The notes beneath the pieces were generated by a model. It was not told where the DNA came from, ran no database searches, and saw only the letters and a program-made list of their open reading frames with translations. This document shows, piece after piece, positions 1 through 8,586 of a stretch of DNA of 64,000 nt (position 1 is its first letter; each line of letters starts with the position of its first letter). Source of the DNA: JBCBKP01 sp038521625 (GTDB lineage Bacteria; Planctomycetota; Phycisphaerae; Phycisphaerales; UBA1924); NCBI GenBank assembly GCA_038521625.1, contig JBCBKP010000001.1, positions 186,001-250,000 of the forward strand. The letters run 5' to 3'. The position numbers and the translations under genes are program-made.

Positions 1-1
1 C

Positions 2-766
2 ACGCTGCGCGGCCAGACCACGCGCCTGACGCTGAGCGGCGATGACTACACCGATGGGGCGACGCTCTCGGACGCGCTGACTGCGGCGGGGTTCACGGTG
101 CTGCGGTACTCGGCGATCCGCGAGGGCGACCCGCTGCACGCCGAGAACAGGGTCAACGCGCAGACGCGCCCGATCGAGGAGACGTATGGCCTCGCGCGGA
201 CGGCGCTGCGGGCGATGACCGAGCGCGCGGGCATCCCGATCGGGCGGACGTTCGTGCTCGGGCACAGCTTCGGGGCGAACCGGGCTGCGGTGGTGGCGGA
301 GGGCGCGGCGGGGTACGTGCTGCTCGCGGGCGCGTACATGTCGCCGACGTCGGCGGCGCCGGACCGGCTCGCGGCGTCGGCCACGGCGGAAGGGCGCGAC
401 TTCGACGGCGGCGGGACGGTCTCGGGCTGGGAGCGCGCGGCGCAGCAGCGGCTCGACGGCGGGATCGTCCGCCAGGGCGAGGTGTTCCGGGCCGCGAAGG
501 ACGGCACGCCGGAGGTCCCGTGGGCGAGCGACCGTCTGCTCGCGACCGGCGCGCCGGTGCTGGCGGTCTGGGGCGGGCTCGACGACATCTCGATGCACGG
601 CCCGCTGCTGGAGCGTTTGCGGCCCGCGACCGACACGGTCTACTTCCCCGGGTTCAACCATCAGCTGGGCGAAGAGCGGGGCGGGCTGACCGGCCCGATC
701 GCGACGGAGGTGGTGGAGCTGATCGTCGGTTGGCTCGGCGAGCGGGTCGGACGAGGAGATCGCTAG
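2..766 (+). CDS. Alpha/beta hydrolase, 5' end missing
   Basis: Open from the left edge, so the N-terminus is missing; 254 codons remain. The frame contains the nucleophile elbow GHSFG with its Ser codon at 266-268. A WGGLDD stretch near 575-590 is a candidate acid residue and FNHQLG, with His at 659-661, supplies the likely catalytic His. That order of Ser, Asp, His is the alpha/beta hydrolase triad. The substrate cannot be read from the sequence; dienelactone hydrolase-like or peptidase-like enzymes are possible. No signal peptide can be judged because the start is outside the window. Confidence 0.8.
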   Translation, partial: TLRGQTTRLTLSGDDYTDGATLSDALTAAGFTVLRYSAIREGDPLHAENRVNAQTRPIEETYGLARTALRAMTERAGIPIGRTFVLGHSFGANRAAVVAEGAAGYVLLAGAYMSPTSAAPDRLAASATAEGRDFDGGGTVSGWERAAQQRLDGGIVRQGEVFRAAKDGTPEVPWASDRLLATGAPVLAVWGGLDDISMHGPLLERLRPATDTVYFPGFNHQLGEERGGLTGPIATEVVELIVGWLGERVGRGDR

Positions 767-931
767 GGACTGCCCTACGCGCCTCGGCATCGATCACGAT
801 CTTCTGCTGGAGTTTCCTGGATCTGTGTTGTTTGAGGCGTCCATCGGGTTATCTCCGATTCTGGATGTGGGTTCTCCGCCTCCGTTCGGATCACGGCGAC
901 GAGTCCGGATCTGTAGCAAGGGAGATCACAG

Positions 932-1279
932 ATGTCCGCGCGGGGTGCTTCGGTCGCGCTTCTGGTCGCATCGGGTTCGGTGGTCGCTTCGGCGCAGACG
1001 ACGTACATCGGCTTCGATGATTCGGAGACGATCGTCTTCGATACGCCGTTCGGCACGGACTACGACATTGACGGTCTGGTGACCATCTCGCGCAGCTCGT
1101 CCGGGCCGGCGATCATCACCGGCGGCCGGTTCATCTTCACCACGCGTTTCGACGTTCTGACGACCATTTCGGACTTCGGATCGAGTGCGGCATTGAACGG
1201 CACCAGTTCGCTCGTCAATGGCCAGGGCTGGACGGCTGTGACCGGGATCTACATCATCAGCGAGGACATCGTGTTGTAG
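932..1279 (+). CDS. Small secreted protein, probably truncated by an in-frame TAG
   Basis: The 115-residue product starts with a signal peptide (MSARGASVALLVASGSVVASAQ) followed by a short polar, Gly/Ser/Thr/Ile-rich region. The ATG is preceded by AGGGAG at a good distance. It stops at TAG 1277-1279, but the same frame continues to TGA 1418-1420 and ends in a tail that looks like the organism's surface-sorting signal. The passenger domain therefore appears cut off from its own anchor. Either the gene is a nonsense pseudogene, the stop is read through, or there is a base error. No function is recognised for the passenger. Confidence 0.6.
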   Translation: MSARGASVALLVASGSVVASAQTTYIGFDDSETIVFDTPFGTDYDIDGLVTISRSSSGPAIITGGRFIFTTRFDVLTTISDFGSSAALNGTSSLVNGQGWTAVTGIYIISEDIVL

Positions 1280-1420
1280 CTCGAGATCACGAGATGGGAC
1301 CGGCGACGCTTCGGCGGCTCGGGCGGGTTCGAGATCCGGAGGGCCGCGATCCCTGCCCCGGGGGCTGCGGGAGCGCTCGCGATCGGCGGGCTTGTCGCGA
1401 CGCGGCGTCGGCGTCGTTGA
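1280..1420 (+). other. In-frame continuation with sorting tail, downstream of TAG
   Basis: This stretch has no start codon of its own and continues the frame of the secreted protein before it. It ends IPAPGAAGAL...GLVATRRRRR then TGA: a Pro-rich start, a hydrophobic stretch and an Arg cluster, the layout of PEP-CTERM-like sorting signals in Phycisphaerae. The GLVATRRRR end is identical to that of the intact secreted protein at 50360-50989, which argues that 932-1420 was one gene. Confidence 0.65.
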
Positions 1421-1429
1421 GTTGCGGGC

Positions 1430-1693
1430 TTACTTGTCTTTGTAGTAGTCGAGGTTGAGCTCGACGTACCGGGACCACTCGCTGGGCAGGTCCTCGTCCT
1501 GGTAGATCGCCTGCACCGGGCACTCGTCCACGCAGAGGCCGCAGTCGATGCAGGTGTCTGGGTCGATGAAGAGCTGGTCGGCGGTCTCGAAGTCCGCGTC
1601 GTCCTTGGTCGGGTGGATGCAGTCCACGGGGCACGCGTCCACGCAGCTCGTGTCCTTCGTCCCGATGCACGGCTCGGCGATGATGTGCGGCAC
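1430..1693 (-). CDS. fdxA: 7Fe-type ferredoxin
   Basis: An 87-residue soluble electron carrier. The start is a GTG preceded by GGGGGA six bases upstream, giving the usual ferredoxin N-terminus VPHIIAEPC. The first half has C-x7-C-x3-C-P, the pattern of the [3Fe-4S] half of Azotobacter-type 7Fe ferredoxins where the second cysteine of a normal 4Fe motif is absent (Thr here). The second half has CIDCGLCVDECP, a complete C-x2-C-x2-C-x3-C-P [4Fe-4S] motif. It ends ten bases from the convergent sorting-tail region. The redox partner is not evident from the neighbours. Confidence 0.88.
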   Translation of the reverse strand: MPHIIAEPCIGTKDTSCVDACPVDCIHPTKDDADFETADQLFIDPDTCIDCGLCVDECPVQAIYQDEDLPSEWSRYVELNLDYYKDK

Positions 1694-1818
1694 GTTCGAT
1701 CCCCCGGCGTTGGGCCCGCGCGGCAGGGTCGCCGGAGTCCTTCCGGGCGTCGTCCGCGTCACGCATTGATATCCCCGGGCGACGGTCGCGGCAAGATCGG
1801 GGCCCGGGTGCGGCTCTT

Positions 1819-2427
1819 CTAGCCCCTTCTGGATCCGGGATTCAGGAGTCGCTCGATCAGCTCGCGCTTGTCGTACGCCCGCCCGCACTCGGGGCAGGAG
1901 CCGGCGATCACAAGGCCGCCCAGGGGGTAGCCGCAGGAGTGGCAGGCGATCTCGAAGCGTTCGAGCAGGGCGTCGTCGGGCCAGTCCGGGGTGTCGTCGT
2001 GCAGGCCGTCCAGGGCCTCGGGGCCGTGGCGTTCGACGACGAGGCCGAGGACATCGACGACCTCGCCGCAGGTCAGGCAGCGGCCGGTGCGGGCGGTCTC
2101 GGCGGAGAGGCCGGCGCGGCATCGGGGGCAGTCGGGCAGCAGGGCGGGGTCGAGGCCGGCGGGGTCGAGGTGGGACTGGGATTCCCAGTCGGCGGGGAGG
2201 ACGGCTTCCTCGCGGTCGAGGTCGTGCAGCAGGCTCTCGGCGACCTCGCGGTCGTCGTCGGTGACGAGCATGAGGCGGAAGCGCCCGGCGTCGAACGCCT
2301 GGAGGCCCGGGTAGTACTCGGCGCGGGGGCTGACGTCCTCGACGGCGGCGAGCACGCCGTGGTCGATGAGATAGCGCCCGGCTTCTTGTGCCTGGGGGAG
2401 CGATGCGAAGCGTCGGAGCTCTCTCAT
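1819..2427 (-). CDS. Zinc-ribbon protein with DUF2007-like N-terminus
   Basis: A 202-residue protein without signal peptide. The first ~75 residues (LRRFASLPQAQEAGRYLIDHG...FRLMLVTDDDREVAESLL) resemble the DUF2007 'putative signal transducing protein' fold. They are followed by two zinc-ribbon-like cysteine pairs: CPRC...CLTC in the middle and CHSC...CPEC near the C-terminus. Such proteins are common and uncharacterised in planctomycetes; a role in binding a partner protein or nucleic acid is only a guess. It lies downstream of the lower-GC pair and metG on the same strand. Confidence 0.7.
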   Translation of the reverse strand: MRELRRFASLPQAQEAGRYLIDHGVLAAVEDVSPRAEYYPGLQAFDAGRFRLMLVTDDDREVAESLLHDLDREEAVLPADWESQSHLDPAGLDPALLPDCPRCRAGLSAETARTGRCLTCGEVVDVLGLVVERHGPEALDGLHDDTPDWPDDALLERFEIACHSCGYPLGGLVIAGSCPECGRAYDKRELIERLLNPGSRRG

Positions 2428-2452
2428 CGCGAATCAGCGGTGTGCGGGGATC

Positions 2453-2644
2453 TCAGGCGGCAGTCGGAGACAAGAGCTTGCGGGCTGTCGGCCGCTCGCT
2501 CTCGAGCTTTGCGGCGATCTCGTCCGTCTTCTCGTACTGCTCGAAGAGCGAGTCGAACTCAGACTTCGCGAGTGCGCGGAAGTCCTCATCACTCAGGCGT
2601 TTGTTCGACCTGCCCTGGCTGTCGCCGCCCGTGGCCTGCTGCAT
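2453..2644 (-). CDS. Small hypothetical protein
   Basis: 63 residues, hydrophilic and mostly helical, with charged stretches (SDEDFRALAKSEFDSLFEQYEKTDE). No family is recognised. Its start lies four bases after the stop of the membrane protein gene at 2649-3269, so the two are probably co-transcribed and may act together. Base composition here is visibly less G+C-rich than in metG or the zinc-ribbon gene on either side, which hints at a more recent arrival. Confidence 0.55.
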   Translation of the reverse strand: MQQATGGDSQGRSNKRLSDEDFRALAKSEFDSLFEQYEKTDEIAAKLESERPTARKLLSPTAA

Positions 2645-2648
2645 CGAG

Positions 2649-3269
2649 TCAATCTCCTAACACAAATAGTACGCCGAACGAGATCACCAGACAAGACGCT
2701 GCAAGAAGCAATCCCCAGAGCCCCTTGCCGAACTGGTCTTCGGCGGCCTGCACGCGGTACTTCTCGCGGAGATTGCGTCTTCGCAGATCATCGGCGGACG
2801 AGAACACGGATTTGGCAACGAGCAATGCTCTCGGATCCAGATTCTCGATTGCCCATTCGCCGACCTCACGACGTAGCCTGAGGCCGTAGCTCGCGGTTGG
2901 CGGCTTGCCGTCCGGATTCGATTCCTCGTCTTGCTGCTTGAGCTTGATAGCGCGTTCTGGGTAGCGCTTCGAGACGGACAGGCAGATGATTGCGCGAACC
3001 AGAAAGCTGCCCGCGATGACTGCGCAGGCCGCCGTCAGGATGGCGACAGGCCAACGCAACCAGGCCGGAGGGTCACTCGTTGCAAGGCCACGGAAGACGG
3101 CGCCAAGCCCGATCACTAGCAACCCGACGAGGGATGCGGACATTGTCGCAATCGTGCGCGACCGAGCGCTGAGCTTCTCGGCGAAGTCTTGCTCCGCCTT
3201 CCAGCCACGATCCGCATGCTCCAAGAGCATCGATTCATTGAACTCAGGATCGGGCGGCTGGCCGGTCAT
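2649..3269 (-). CDS. Membrane protein of unknown function, two plus one TM segments
   Basis: 206 residues. An amphipathic N-terminal helix (FAEKLSARSRTIATM) leads into two membrane segments at about residues 42-62 and 74-95. A charged cytoplasmic region of about 85 residues follows, then a third hydrophobic segment at the C-terminus (LLAASCLVISFGVLFVLGD). The layout is loosely like SLATT-type two-TM effectors, but no diagnostic motif was found. It starts ten bases after the metG stop and is followed at once by a 63-residue gene. The DNA is noticeably lower in G+C than its neighbours. Confidence 0.6.
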   Translation of the reverse strand: MTGQPPDPEFNESMLLEHADRGWKAEQDFAEKLSARSRTIATMSASLVGLLVIGLGAVFRGLATSDPPAWLRWPVAILTAACAVIAGSFLVRAIICLSVSKRYPERAIKLKQQDEESNPDGKPPTASYGLRLRREVGEWAIENLDPRALLVAKSVFSSADDLRRRNLREKYRVQAAEDQFGKGLWGLLLAASCLVISFGVLFVLGD

Positions 3270-3278
3270 GGATCGTCC

Positions 3279-5006
3279 TCAACGCTCGGGCGGCGCCTGC
3301 TTGGGGTCGGCGCGCATGAAGAGCGCATCGCCCTTGGTGATGTGCTGTCCGATCTGGATGCCCCACTCGGGGTGCGACCACTGCGCGAGCTCGGCGAGGG
3401 GCGCGAGGAAGCCTGAGCCGGGGTCTTCGGGATCGCGGAGCGGCGAGCAGTCCCAGCGCCGCCAGAGCTCGGCCATCGAGGCGGGCATCGCGGGGCTGAG
3501 GAGCAGGCTGGCGATCCGGAGCGCTTCGGCGCAGGTGTAGAGGATCGTCGCGAGGGCCTTCTCGGCGTGCTGGATGTCGTCCAGTCTCTTCGCGAGCGTG
3601 AACGGCGCGGTGTGGCTGATGAACTCGTCGACCTCGCGTGCGAGGGTGACGCCTCGGCGGAGCATCTCGTCGAGGGCGACGCTGTCGGCGTCGCGTTCGA
3701 AGAGTTCGGCGGCCTGGCGGGAGGACTCGGCGAAGTCGAAGGTGCGCTCCGGGTTGTCGGCGGGCTTGCCGGCGTCCTCGCGGGCGCGGAGGGCGAGCTG
3801 CATGGACTTGCCGTCGGGGAATCCGAAGCGGCCGTCGCAGCCGCGGGTGATCTCGCCGGCCTGGTACTTCTCGATCATGTTGGCGACGCGGCTGGTGGCG
3901 TTGCCGATGCCGTTGGCGAGGTCGGTGTTGAAGATCTCGACGAAGCGGGCGTGGGCGAAGTCGGCGTCGTTGGCGCCGAGCGGTCCCTGGGTGGTCAGGT
4001 ACCAGCGGACGGCGTCGATGCCGTGGCGTTCGCTGTAGGCCTCGAGCTGGTCGATCTCGATGAAGTTGCCGAGGCTCTTGGACATCTTCTTGCCCTCGGC
4101 GATCCAGTAGGCGTGGGCGTAGACGGTCCGGGGCGGGGGCTCGCCGAGGGCGCGGAGCATGCAGGGCCAGATGACGGCGTGGAACCAGAGGATGTCCTTG
4201 GCCATCAGGTGGACGGTCGCGGGCCAGTACTTGCGCCGGTCGGGCTCGTCGATGACCGTGAGGTAGTTGCACAGGGCCTCGATCCAGACGTAGACGCGGT
4301 GCTCGGGGTCGCCGGGCATCGTGATGCCCCAGTCGTCGTCGTCAGGCTTGATCCGCCGGCTGACGGGGACGCGCTGCAGGCCCTGGCGGATGCGTCCGAG
4401 CACCTCGTTCTTGCGGGCCTCGGGCAGGACACGGATCTGGTCCGACTCGATCTGCTCGGTGAGCCAGCCGGCGTGCTTGGGCAGGTCGAAGAAGTAGTTC
4501 TGCTCGACGCGTTTCTCGAGGTCGGCCCCGGTGACGGGGCTCTTGAACCCGGCCTCCTTGGCCTGGACCTCGGTGAGGTACTCCTCTTGGGCGGGGTCGT
4601 ACCAGCCCTCGTAGTCGCCGAGCTCGATCTCGCCGAGCTCCATCAGCCTCGCGATGTAGGCCGAGGCGCGGTCCTTGTGCCGGTCCTCGGTGGTGCGGAC
4701 GAAATCGTCGTGGCTGAAGTCCATCAGTCCGAAGGCGTCCTTGAACCGTTCGGCGTTCTGGGTCGCCCAGTCGATCGGGGCGAGCCCGCGCTCGGCGGCG
4801 GCCTTGGAGACCTTCTCGGCGTGCTCGTCGGTGCCGGTCAGGAAGAAGACGTCGCGGCCGAGCAGGCGTTGGGCGCGGGCGGCGACGTCGGCGAGCAGGG
4901 TGGTGTAGCAGTGGCCGATGTGGGGGCGGTCGTTGACGTAGTAGATCGGGGTGGTGACGTAGTAGGGATTGGAGTGGGGATCGGGCTGGGTCTCTGGCTG
5001 GGGCAT
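3279..5006 (-). CDS. metG: Methionyl-tRNA synthetase
   Basis: Charges tRNA-Met with methionine in the cytoplasm. The 575-residue protein has the class I signature PHIGH near residue 29 in YYVTTPIYYVNDRPHIGH and the second signature GKKMSKSLGN near 320. It ends after the anticodon-binding helical domain and has no C-terminal EMAP/Trbp111-like dimerisation domain, as in short MetG forms. The zinc knuckle of long-type enzymes is not visible (YEGWYDPAQEEYL instead). The ATG at 5004-5006 lies 87 bases from the divergent sigma-factor gene, so the two promoters must share this gap. Confidence 0.95.
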   Translation of the reverse strand: MPQPETQPDPHSNPYYVTTPIYYVNDRPHIGHCYTTLLADVAARAQRLLGRDVFFLTGTDEHAEKVSKAAAERGLAPIDWATQNAERFKDAFGLMDFSHDDFVRTTEDRHKDRASAYIARLMELGEIELGDYEGWYDPAQEEYLTEVQAKEAGFKSPVTGADLEKRVEQNYFFDLPKHAGWLTEQIESDQIRVLPEARKNEVLGRIRQGLQRVPVSRRIKPDDDDWGITMPGDPEHRVYVWIEALCNYLTVIDEPDRRKYWPATVHLMAKDILWFHAVIWPCMLRALGEPPPRTVYAHAYWIAEGKKMSKSLGNFIEIDQLEAYSERHGIDAVRWYLTTQGPLGANDADFAHARFVEIFNTDLANGIGNATSRVANMIEKYQAGEITRGCDGRFGFPDGKSMQLALRAREDAGKPADNPERTFDFAESSRQAAELFERDADSVALDEMLRRGVTLAREVDEFISHTAPFTLAKRLDDIQHAEKALATILYTCAEALRIASLLLSPAMPASMAELWRRWDCSPLRDPEDPGSGFLAPLAELAQWSHPEWGIQIGQHITKGDALFMRADPKQAPPER

Positions 5007-5093
5007 GGCGGGATTCTAGAGAAGCCCGGCGATCGTCCCGGGATCGCCCCCGGGGAGTCCACGGGCGGTACCCTGTCGCGACGCAGGTCCGGG

Positions 5094-5690
5094 ATGGAGC
5101 GGCGCTTGGAACGAGCGGAATTCGAACGACAGGCCCTCGAGCATCTGGATGCGGTCTACCGCATGGCGATGCACCTGACCCGACGCCCCGAGGAGGCGGA
5201 CGACCTGGTGCAGGAGGTCTACGTGCGGGCGATGCGGCCGCACACGATCGAGCGGTTCCAGGACAACTCGGCCGAGGGCGGCGGCGGGATGCGGGCGTGG
5301 CTTTTCGCGATCTGCCACAACGTCTTCTACAGCAAGCTCAAGAAGGACGCCCGGAGGCCGACGGCGGTCGAGGAGTTCTACGACGAGGCCTCGAGCGAGG
5401 GGCCGCCGGACGAGCCGCCGCCGCTGTGGGACGGCGAGACGCTCGACTGGGAGCAGGTGGACGGGCGGCTGAAGAAGGCGATCGGGGAGCTCAAGGTCGA
5501 GTACCGCGAGGTGCTCCTGATGTGGGGTGTCGAGGGGCTGAAGTATCGGGAGATCGCGACGATCCTCGACGTGCCGATCGGCACGGTGATGAGCCGCCTT
5601 CACCGGGCCCGCAAGCTGCTCTCCGACGCCCTGCTCGCCGACGAACAGGCGGTGGCGGATCTGGGTCTCCGCCGGGATCCGGCGGCGTGA
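5094..5690 (+). CDS. ECF RNA polymerase sigma factor
   Basis: 198 residues with only sigma regions 2 and 4. Region 2 has the typical EADDLVQEVYVRA and WLFAICHNVFYSKLKKDAR blocks; region 4 has YREVLLMWGVEGLKYREIA and GTVMSRLHRARKLL. There is no region 1.1 or 3, so it is an extracytoplasmic-function sigma factor. It directs RNA polymerase to a special set of promoters and is presumably held by the membrane protein encoded next. The ATG at 5094 was chosen because it precedes the first sigma-like helix; upstream codons in this frame are antisense to metG. Confidence 0.92.
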   Translation: MERRLERAEFERQALEHLDAVYRMAMHLTRRPEEADDLVQEVYVRAMRPHTIERFQDNSAEGGGGMRAWLFAICHNVFYSKLKKDARRPTAVEEFYDEASSEGPPDEPPPLWDGETLDWEQVDGRLKKAIGELKVEYREVLLMWGVEGLKYREIATILDVPIGTVMSRLHRARKLLSDALLADEQAVADLGLRRDPAA

Positions 5691-5880
5691 GGGCGCGGGC
5701 CGCCGGATTTCTGTTTGAACGGCGATCGGAACGACCGTTGCGAGCTGAGAATCTGTCTCAAACGGCCGAAAACCACCCGAGAATCCGACCTGACGGGAAT
5801 CAGCGGGGGTGGACCTCTGTTCCATCACACGGATCGGCCGCTCGGTCGAACTCTGCCGAACCCGCCGGGTCTGGCAGCGG

Positions 5881-6843
5881 ATGGAAACTGGGACCTACGC
5901 ACCGTCGGAGCATGCGTTGAGCAACGTGGACGGCATCCATCCCGACCGCCTCTGTGAGGCCTCCCGCCTGCGGGCGATCGCCGATGGCGAGCTCGATCTC
6001 GGTGCCCTGGGGCACGAGGGCGAGTCCGGCCGACGGGTCGAGTTCGAGCGCGGTCTGCGTGAGGCTTGCGGGCGTGCGATGTGCTCGGGCGAGCACTGCG
6101 CCTCTCCGGAGCTGCGGGCTCGGGTCGAGGCGTGCCTGCGTGAGCAGGCCGAGGCGGAGCGGGCCGCGGTGGCGTCGGGCCTTGAGGCCCGCGCGTCGGA
6201 GACGCGGTCGGCGAGCTTCTGGCAGTCGGGCGGGTTCCGCCTGGCGGTCTCGGCGGTGGCGGCGGTTCTTGTGATCGGCGCCGGCACGCTGTACATCGGC
6301 AGTCTCTCGGGCTTCGGCTCGACGCAGGGCGAGTCGAGCTTCACGGTCGGTCTGGCTCGGTTCGTCGCGGACGAGCACACGCGGACACTCAACGGGTCGG
6401 CGGCGGACGCGAAGTTCGGCGACGCGGGCGCGATGGCGGACCGGCGGGCGTTCGACGACGCGGTGGAGCGGATGGCCACGCGGCTCGAGGCGCGGCCCTC
6501 GCTTCCCGAGACCAGCGACATGCTGGCGTTCCGCGGCACGTCGGGCTGCCGGGTGCCGGGCGAGGGCAAGTCGGCCCACGCCCAGTTCGTCCATGTCTCG
6601 GAGAAGGCCGGCGAGACCACGATCAGCGTGTTCGTCAAGCAGGCGGACGGGATGATGGGGCTCGAGCTCGGCAAGACTTACGAGATCGACGGCGAGGCCT
6701 GCGAGGTCGAGAACGCCCGGATCATCTGCTGGACCGATGGGAATCTGACCTACGCGCTGGTCGCCTCGACCGAGCGTGGCGGCGTCTGCGACGGCATCCT
6801 CGCCGATCTGGGGCTGCCGGCCCCGACCGAGTCGCTCCGATAG
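5881..6843 (+). CDS. Probable anti-sigma factor, single-pass membrane protein
   Basis: 320 residues from the ATG at 5881; an upstream GTG at 5809 would add unconvincing sequence. The cytoplasmic N-terminal part begins EASRLRAIADGELDL and contains FERGLREACGRAMC, the layout of planctomycete anti-sigma proteins, although a clear HxxxCxxC zinc site is missing. One membrane helix (FRLAVSAVAAVLVIGAGTLYIG) is followed by about 190 periplasmic residues, including a CRVPGEGKSAHAQF segment. Its place just after an ECF sigma gene supports the role. The 190-base gap between the two argues for a separate or internal promoter. Confidence 0.72.
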   Translation: METGTYAPSEHALSNVDGIHPDRLCEASRLRAIADGELDLGALGHEGESGRRVEFERGLREACGRAMCSGEHCASPELRARVEACLREQAEAERAAVASGLEARASETRSASFWQSGGFRLAVSAVAAVLVIGAGTLYIGSLSGFGSTQGESSFTVGLARFVADEHTRTLNGSAADAKFGDAGAMADRRAFDDAVERMATRLEARPSLPETSDMLAFRGTSGCRVPGEGKSAHAQFVHVSEKAGETTISVFVKQADGMMGLELGKTYEIDGEACEVENARIICWTDGNLTYALVASTERGGVCDGILADLGLPAPTESLR

Positions 6844-6936
6844 CACACCGGAAACTGGCCCTACCGGGCGTCCGCTTCGAATCCGAACACGGCGATCCCG
6901 CCGATGGACCCCGGCGTAGAGTCCATCGGAGGTCCT

Positions 6937-8586
6937 ATGCGACGCGCCATCGCCCTCGTCACGCTGCTGCTCGCCGCCCCGTCCCAGGCCCAGAACGCGC
7001 TGGGCGACGGGCGGGTGCTCGACAACAACCTGCAGCGCGGCGTCCGGACGAACGCCTCTCGCACACGGATCGCGGACGAGGTCCGTTTCCGCAACTCGAT
7101 CGTGACCGGGAACTCGGCGACGTTCGGGAACTTCCGGGGTGAGCTGCCCTACACCGCCGCGGACGACTTCCGGGCTGATCTCGGCTCGAACGACCTGTTC
7201 GAGTTCCGGCGGGACTCGTTCGTCTCGTCGCTGCCGACGCGTGGGATCCGGCAGGCGGACGCGCTGCAGTACCAGCTCGCGCTGACGACCGGCGCCCGCC
7301 CGCCCTCGGGGCTGATCGGCGGGCTCACGACCGACCGTTTCGGCGTGGGGCGCAGCGGGTCCGGGGCGATCAGCGGGCGGCTCGAGCTGGATCGCAACGA
7401 GACGCTGCGGCAGCGGACGGCGTTCGAGGCCGGGTCGGACCCGCGCGGCACGGGGCTGCTGGACCGCGGCGCGTTCGAGCTAGGCTCGAGCCTGAGCACG
7501 CTGCGTTCGACATCGGCGTACCTCACGAGCGAGTCGCTGGAGCCGGAGCTCGTGGGGTTCTTCCGGCCCCGCGCGGACGCGGACGGGGAGGCCGAGACCG
7601 CGGCGTTGACGGCGTCGCCGTTGCGCGGCCTGCAGCGACGCGTGCTGCCGAGATCGGACGAGGAGGAGGCCGAGGCGCGGCGGCGTGACGACGAGCGTCG
7701 CGGGCAGATTCGAAACCGGCTGGAGGCGGACTCGCCGGGGGGCGATGCGATCGAGAACGCGATCACGCCCCAGCGGATCCCGTCGGCGTACGACGCGTTC
7801 CTGGACGCGACCGATGAGGCGCTCCGGGCCCGTCCGTCTGAGGACGATGAAGCCGAGCCGGCGCCCTCGATCCGCCGCTGGCTCGACGAGATCCGAGAGT
7901 TCGTCGCGCCGATCCAGCTGGATGAGTCCGAGGGCGACGCGGATGCGCCGGACGAGAGTTCGGATGACGCGGGGCCGGGCACCGCGGCGCTGATCGAGGC
8001 GGAACTGCTCGGGCTCGACCCGGCGCTCGAGGCGCTGCGCGAGTCGTCGCGGATCCCGCTCGAGCGGTTCGTCGCCCGCGACGACGCGACGGTGTACGCG
8101 CAGCACATGAGGGCCGGGCAGGAGCTGCTGTCGGCGGAGCGGTACTTCGACGCCGAGGAGCGGTTCGCGCTGGCGCTGCTCGCGGCGCCGGGGGACCCGT
8201 CGGCGTCGGTCGCGCGGCTGCACGCGCAGCTCGGGGCCGGGCTGTATTTGAGCGCGGCGGTGAACCTGCGCGAGCTGGCGAAGCAGACGCCGGAGTTGCT
8301 GGCGGCGCGGTTCGACGCGTCGCTGCTTCCCGCGCGCGAGCGGCTGAGCGAGCTGGCCGATGCGCTGGCGGGCTACGCCGATCCGGAGGCGGAGGGCCCC
8401 GCGCGGAGTGCGCGTCTGCGTCGTGCGTCGGGGCTGCTGCTGGCGTACGTGGCGCGTCAGCTCGAGGACCGCGACCGGGTCGTGCGGGGCCTGGCGTTGG
8501 TGGAGGAGAACGCCGAGGACCGCAAGCTCGCGGCGTTGCTGCGGCGCCTCTGGCTGCCGGCCCCGGGGGCCGAGCGGGTGCCATGA
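6937..8586 (+). CDS. Secreted protein with C-terminal helical (TPR-like) repeats
   Basis: The ATG at 6937 has a strong CGGAGGT Shine-Dalgarno six bases upstream and gives a signal peptide MRRAIALVTLLLAAPSQAQ. The mature protein is about 530 residues. The first part is rich in Arg, Asp, Ser and Gly and looks poorly ordered. From about residue 380, helical repeats of the tetratricopeptide kind appear (AGQELLSAERYFDAEERFAL, LGAGLYLSAAVNLRELAKQ). It is translationally coupled (ATGA) to the SpoIIE phosphatase gene that follows. Function unknown; probably a periplasmic scaffold. Confidence 0.75.
   Translation: MRRAIALVTLLLAAPSQAQNALGDGRVLDNNLQRGVRTNASRTRIADEVRFRNSIVTGNSATFGNFRGELPYTAADDFRADLGSNDLFEFRRDSFVSSLPTRGIRQADALQYQLALTTGARPPSGLIGGLTTDRFGVGRSGSGAISGRLELDRNETLRQRTAFEAGSDPRGTGLLDRGAFELGSSLSTLRSTSAYLTSESLEPELVGFFRPRADADGEAETAALTASPLRGLQRRVLPRSDEEEAEARRRDDERRGQIRNRLEADSPGGDAIENAITPQRIPSAYDAFLDATDEALRARPSEDDEAEPAPSIRRWLDEIREFVAPIQLDESEGDADAPDESSDDAGPGTAALIEAELLGLDPALEALRESSRIPLERFVARDDATVYAQHMRAGQELLSAERYFDAEERFALALLAAPGDPSASVARLHAQLGAGLYLSAAVNLRELAKQTPELLAARFDASLLPARERLSELADALAGYADPEAEGPARSARLRRASGLLLAYVARQLEDRDRVVRGLALVEENAEDRKLAALLRRLWLPAPGAERVP

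Noticed and set aside
1277..1279. TAG in the secreted protein as pyrrolysine
   Set aside because: No pyl genes are in the window and the protein is not a methylamine methyltransferase; mutation or base error is more likely.
3567..5093. Long plus-strand frame antisense to metG, joined upstream to the sigma factor frame
   Set aside because: Low-complexity Val/Gly/Leu-rich translation typical of the antisense frame of a G+C-rich gene; the sigma factor begins at ATG 5094.
5007..5093. Riboswitch or T-box upstream of metG
   Set aside because: The gap is 87 bases and shared with the divergent sigma gene; no conserved stem or T-box sequence was found.
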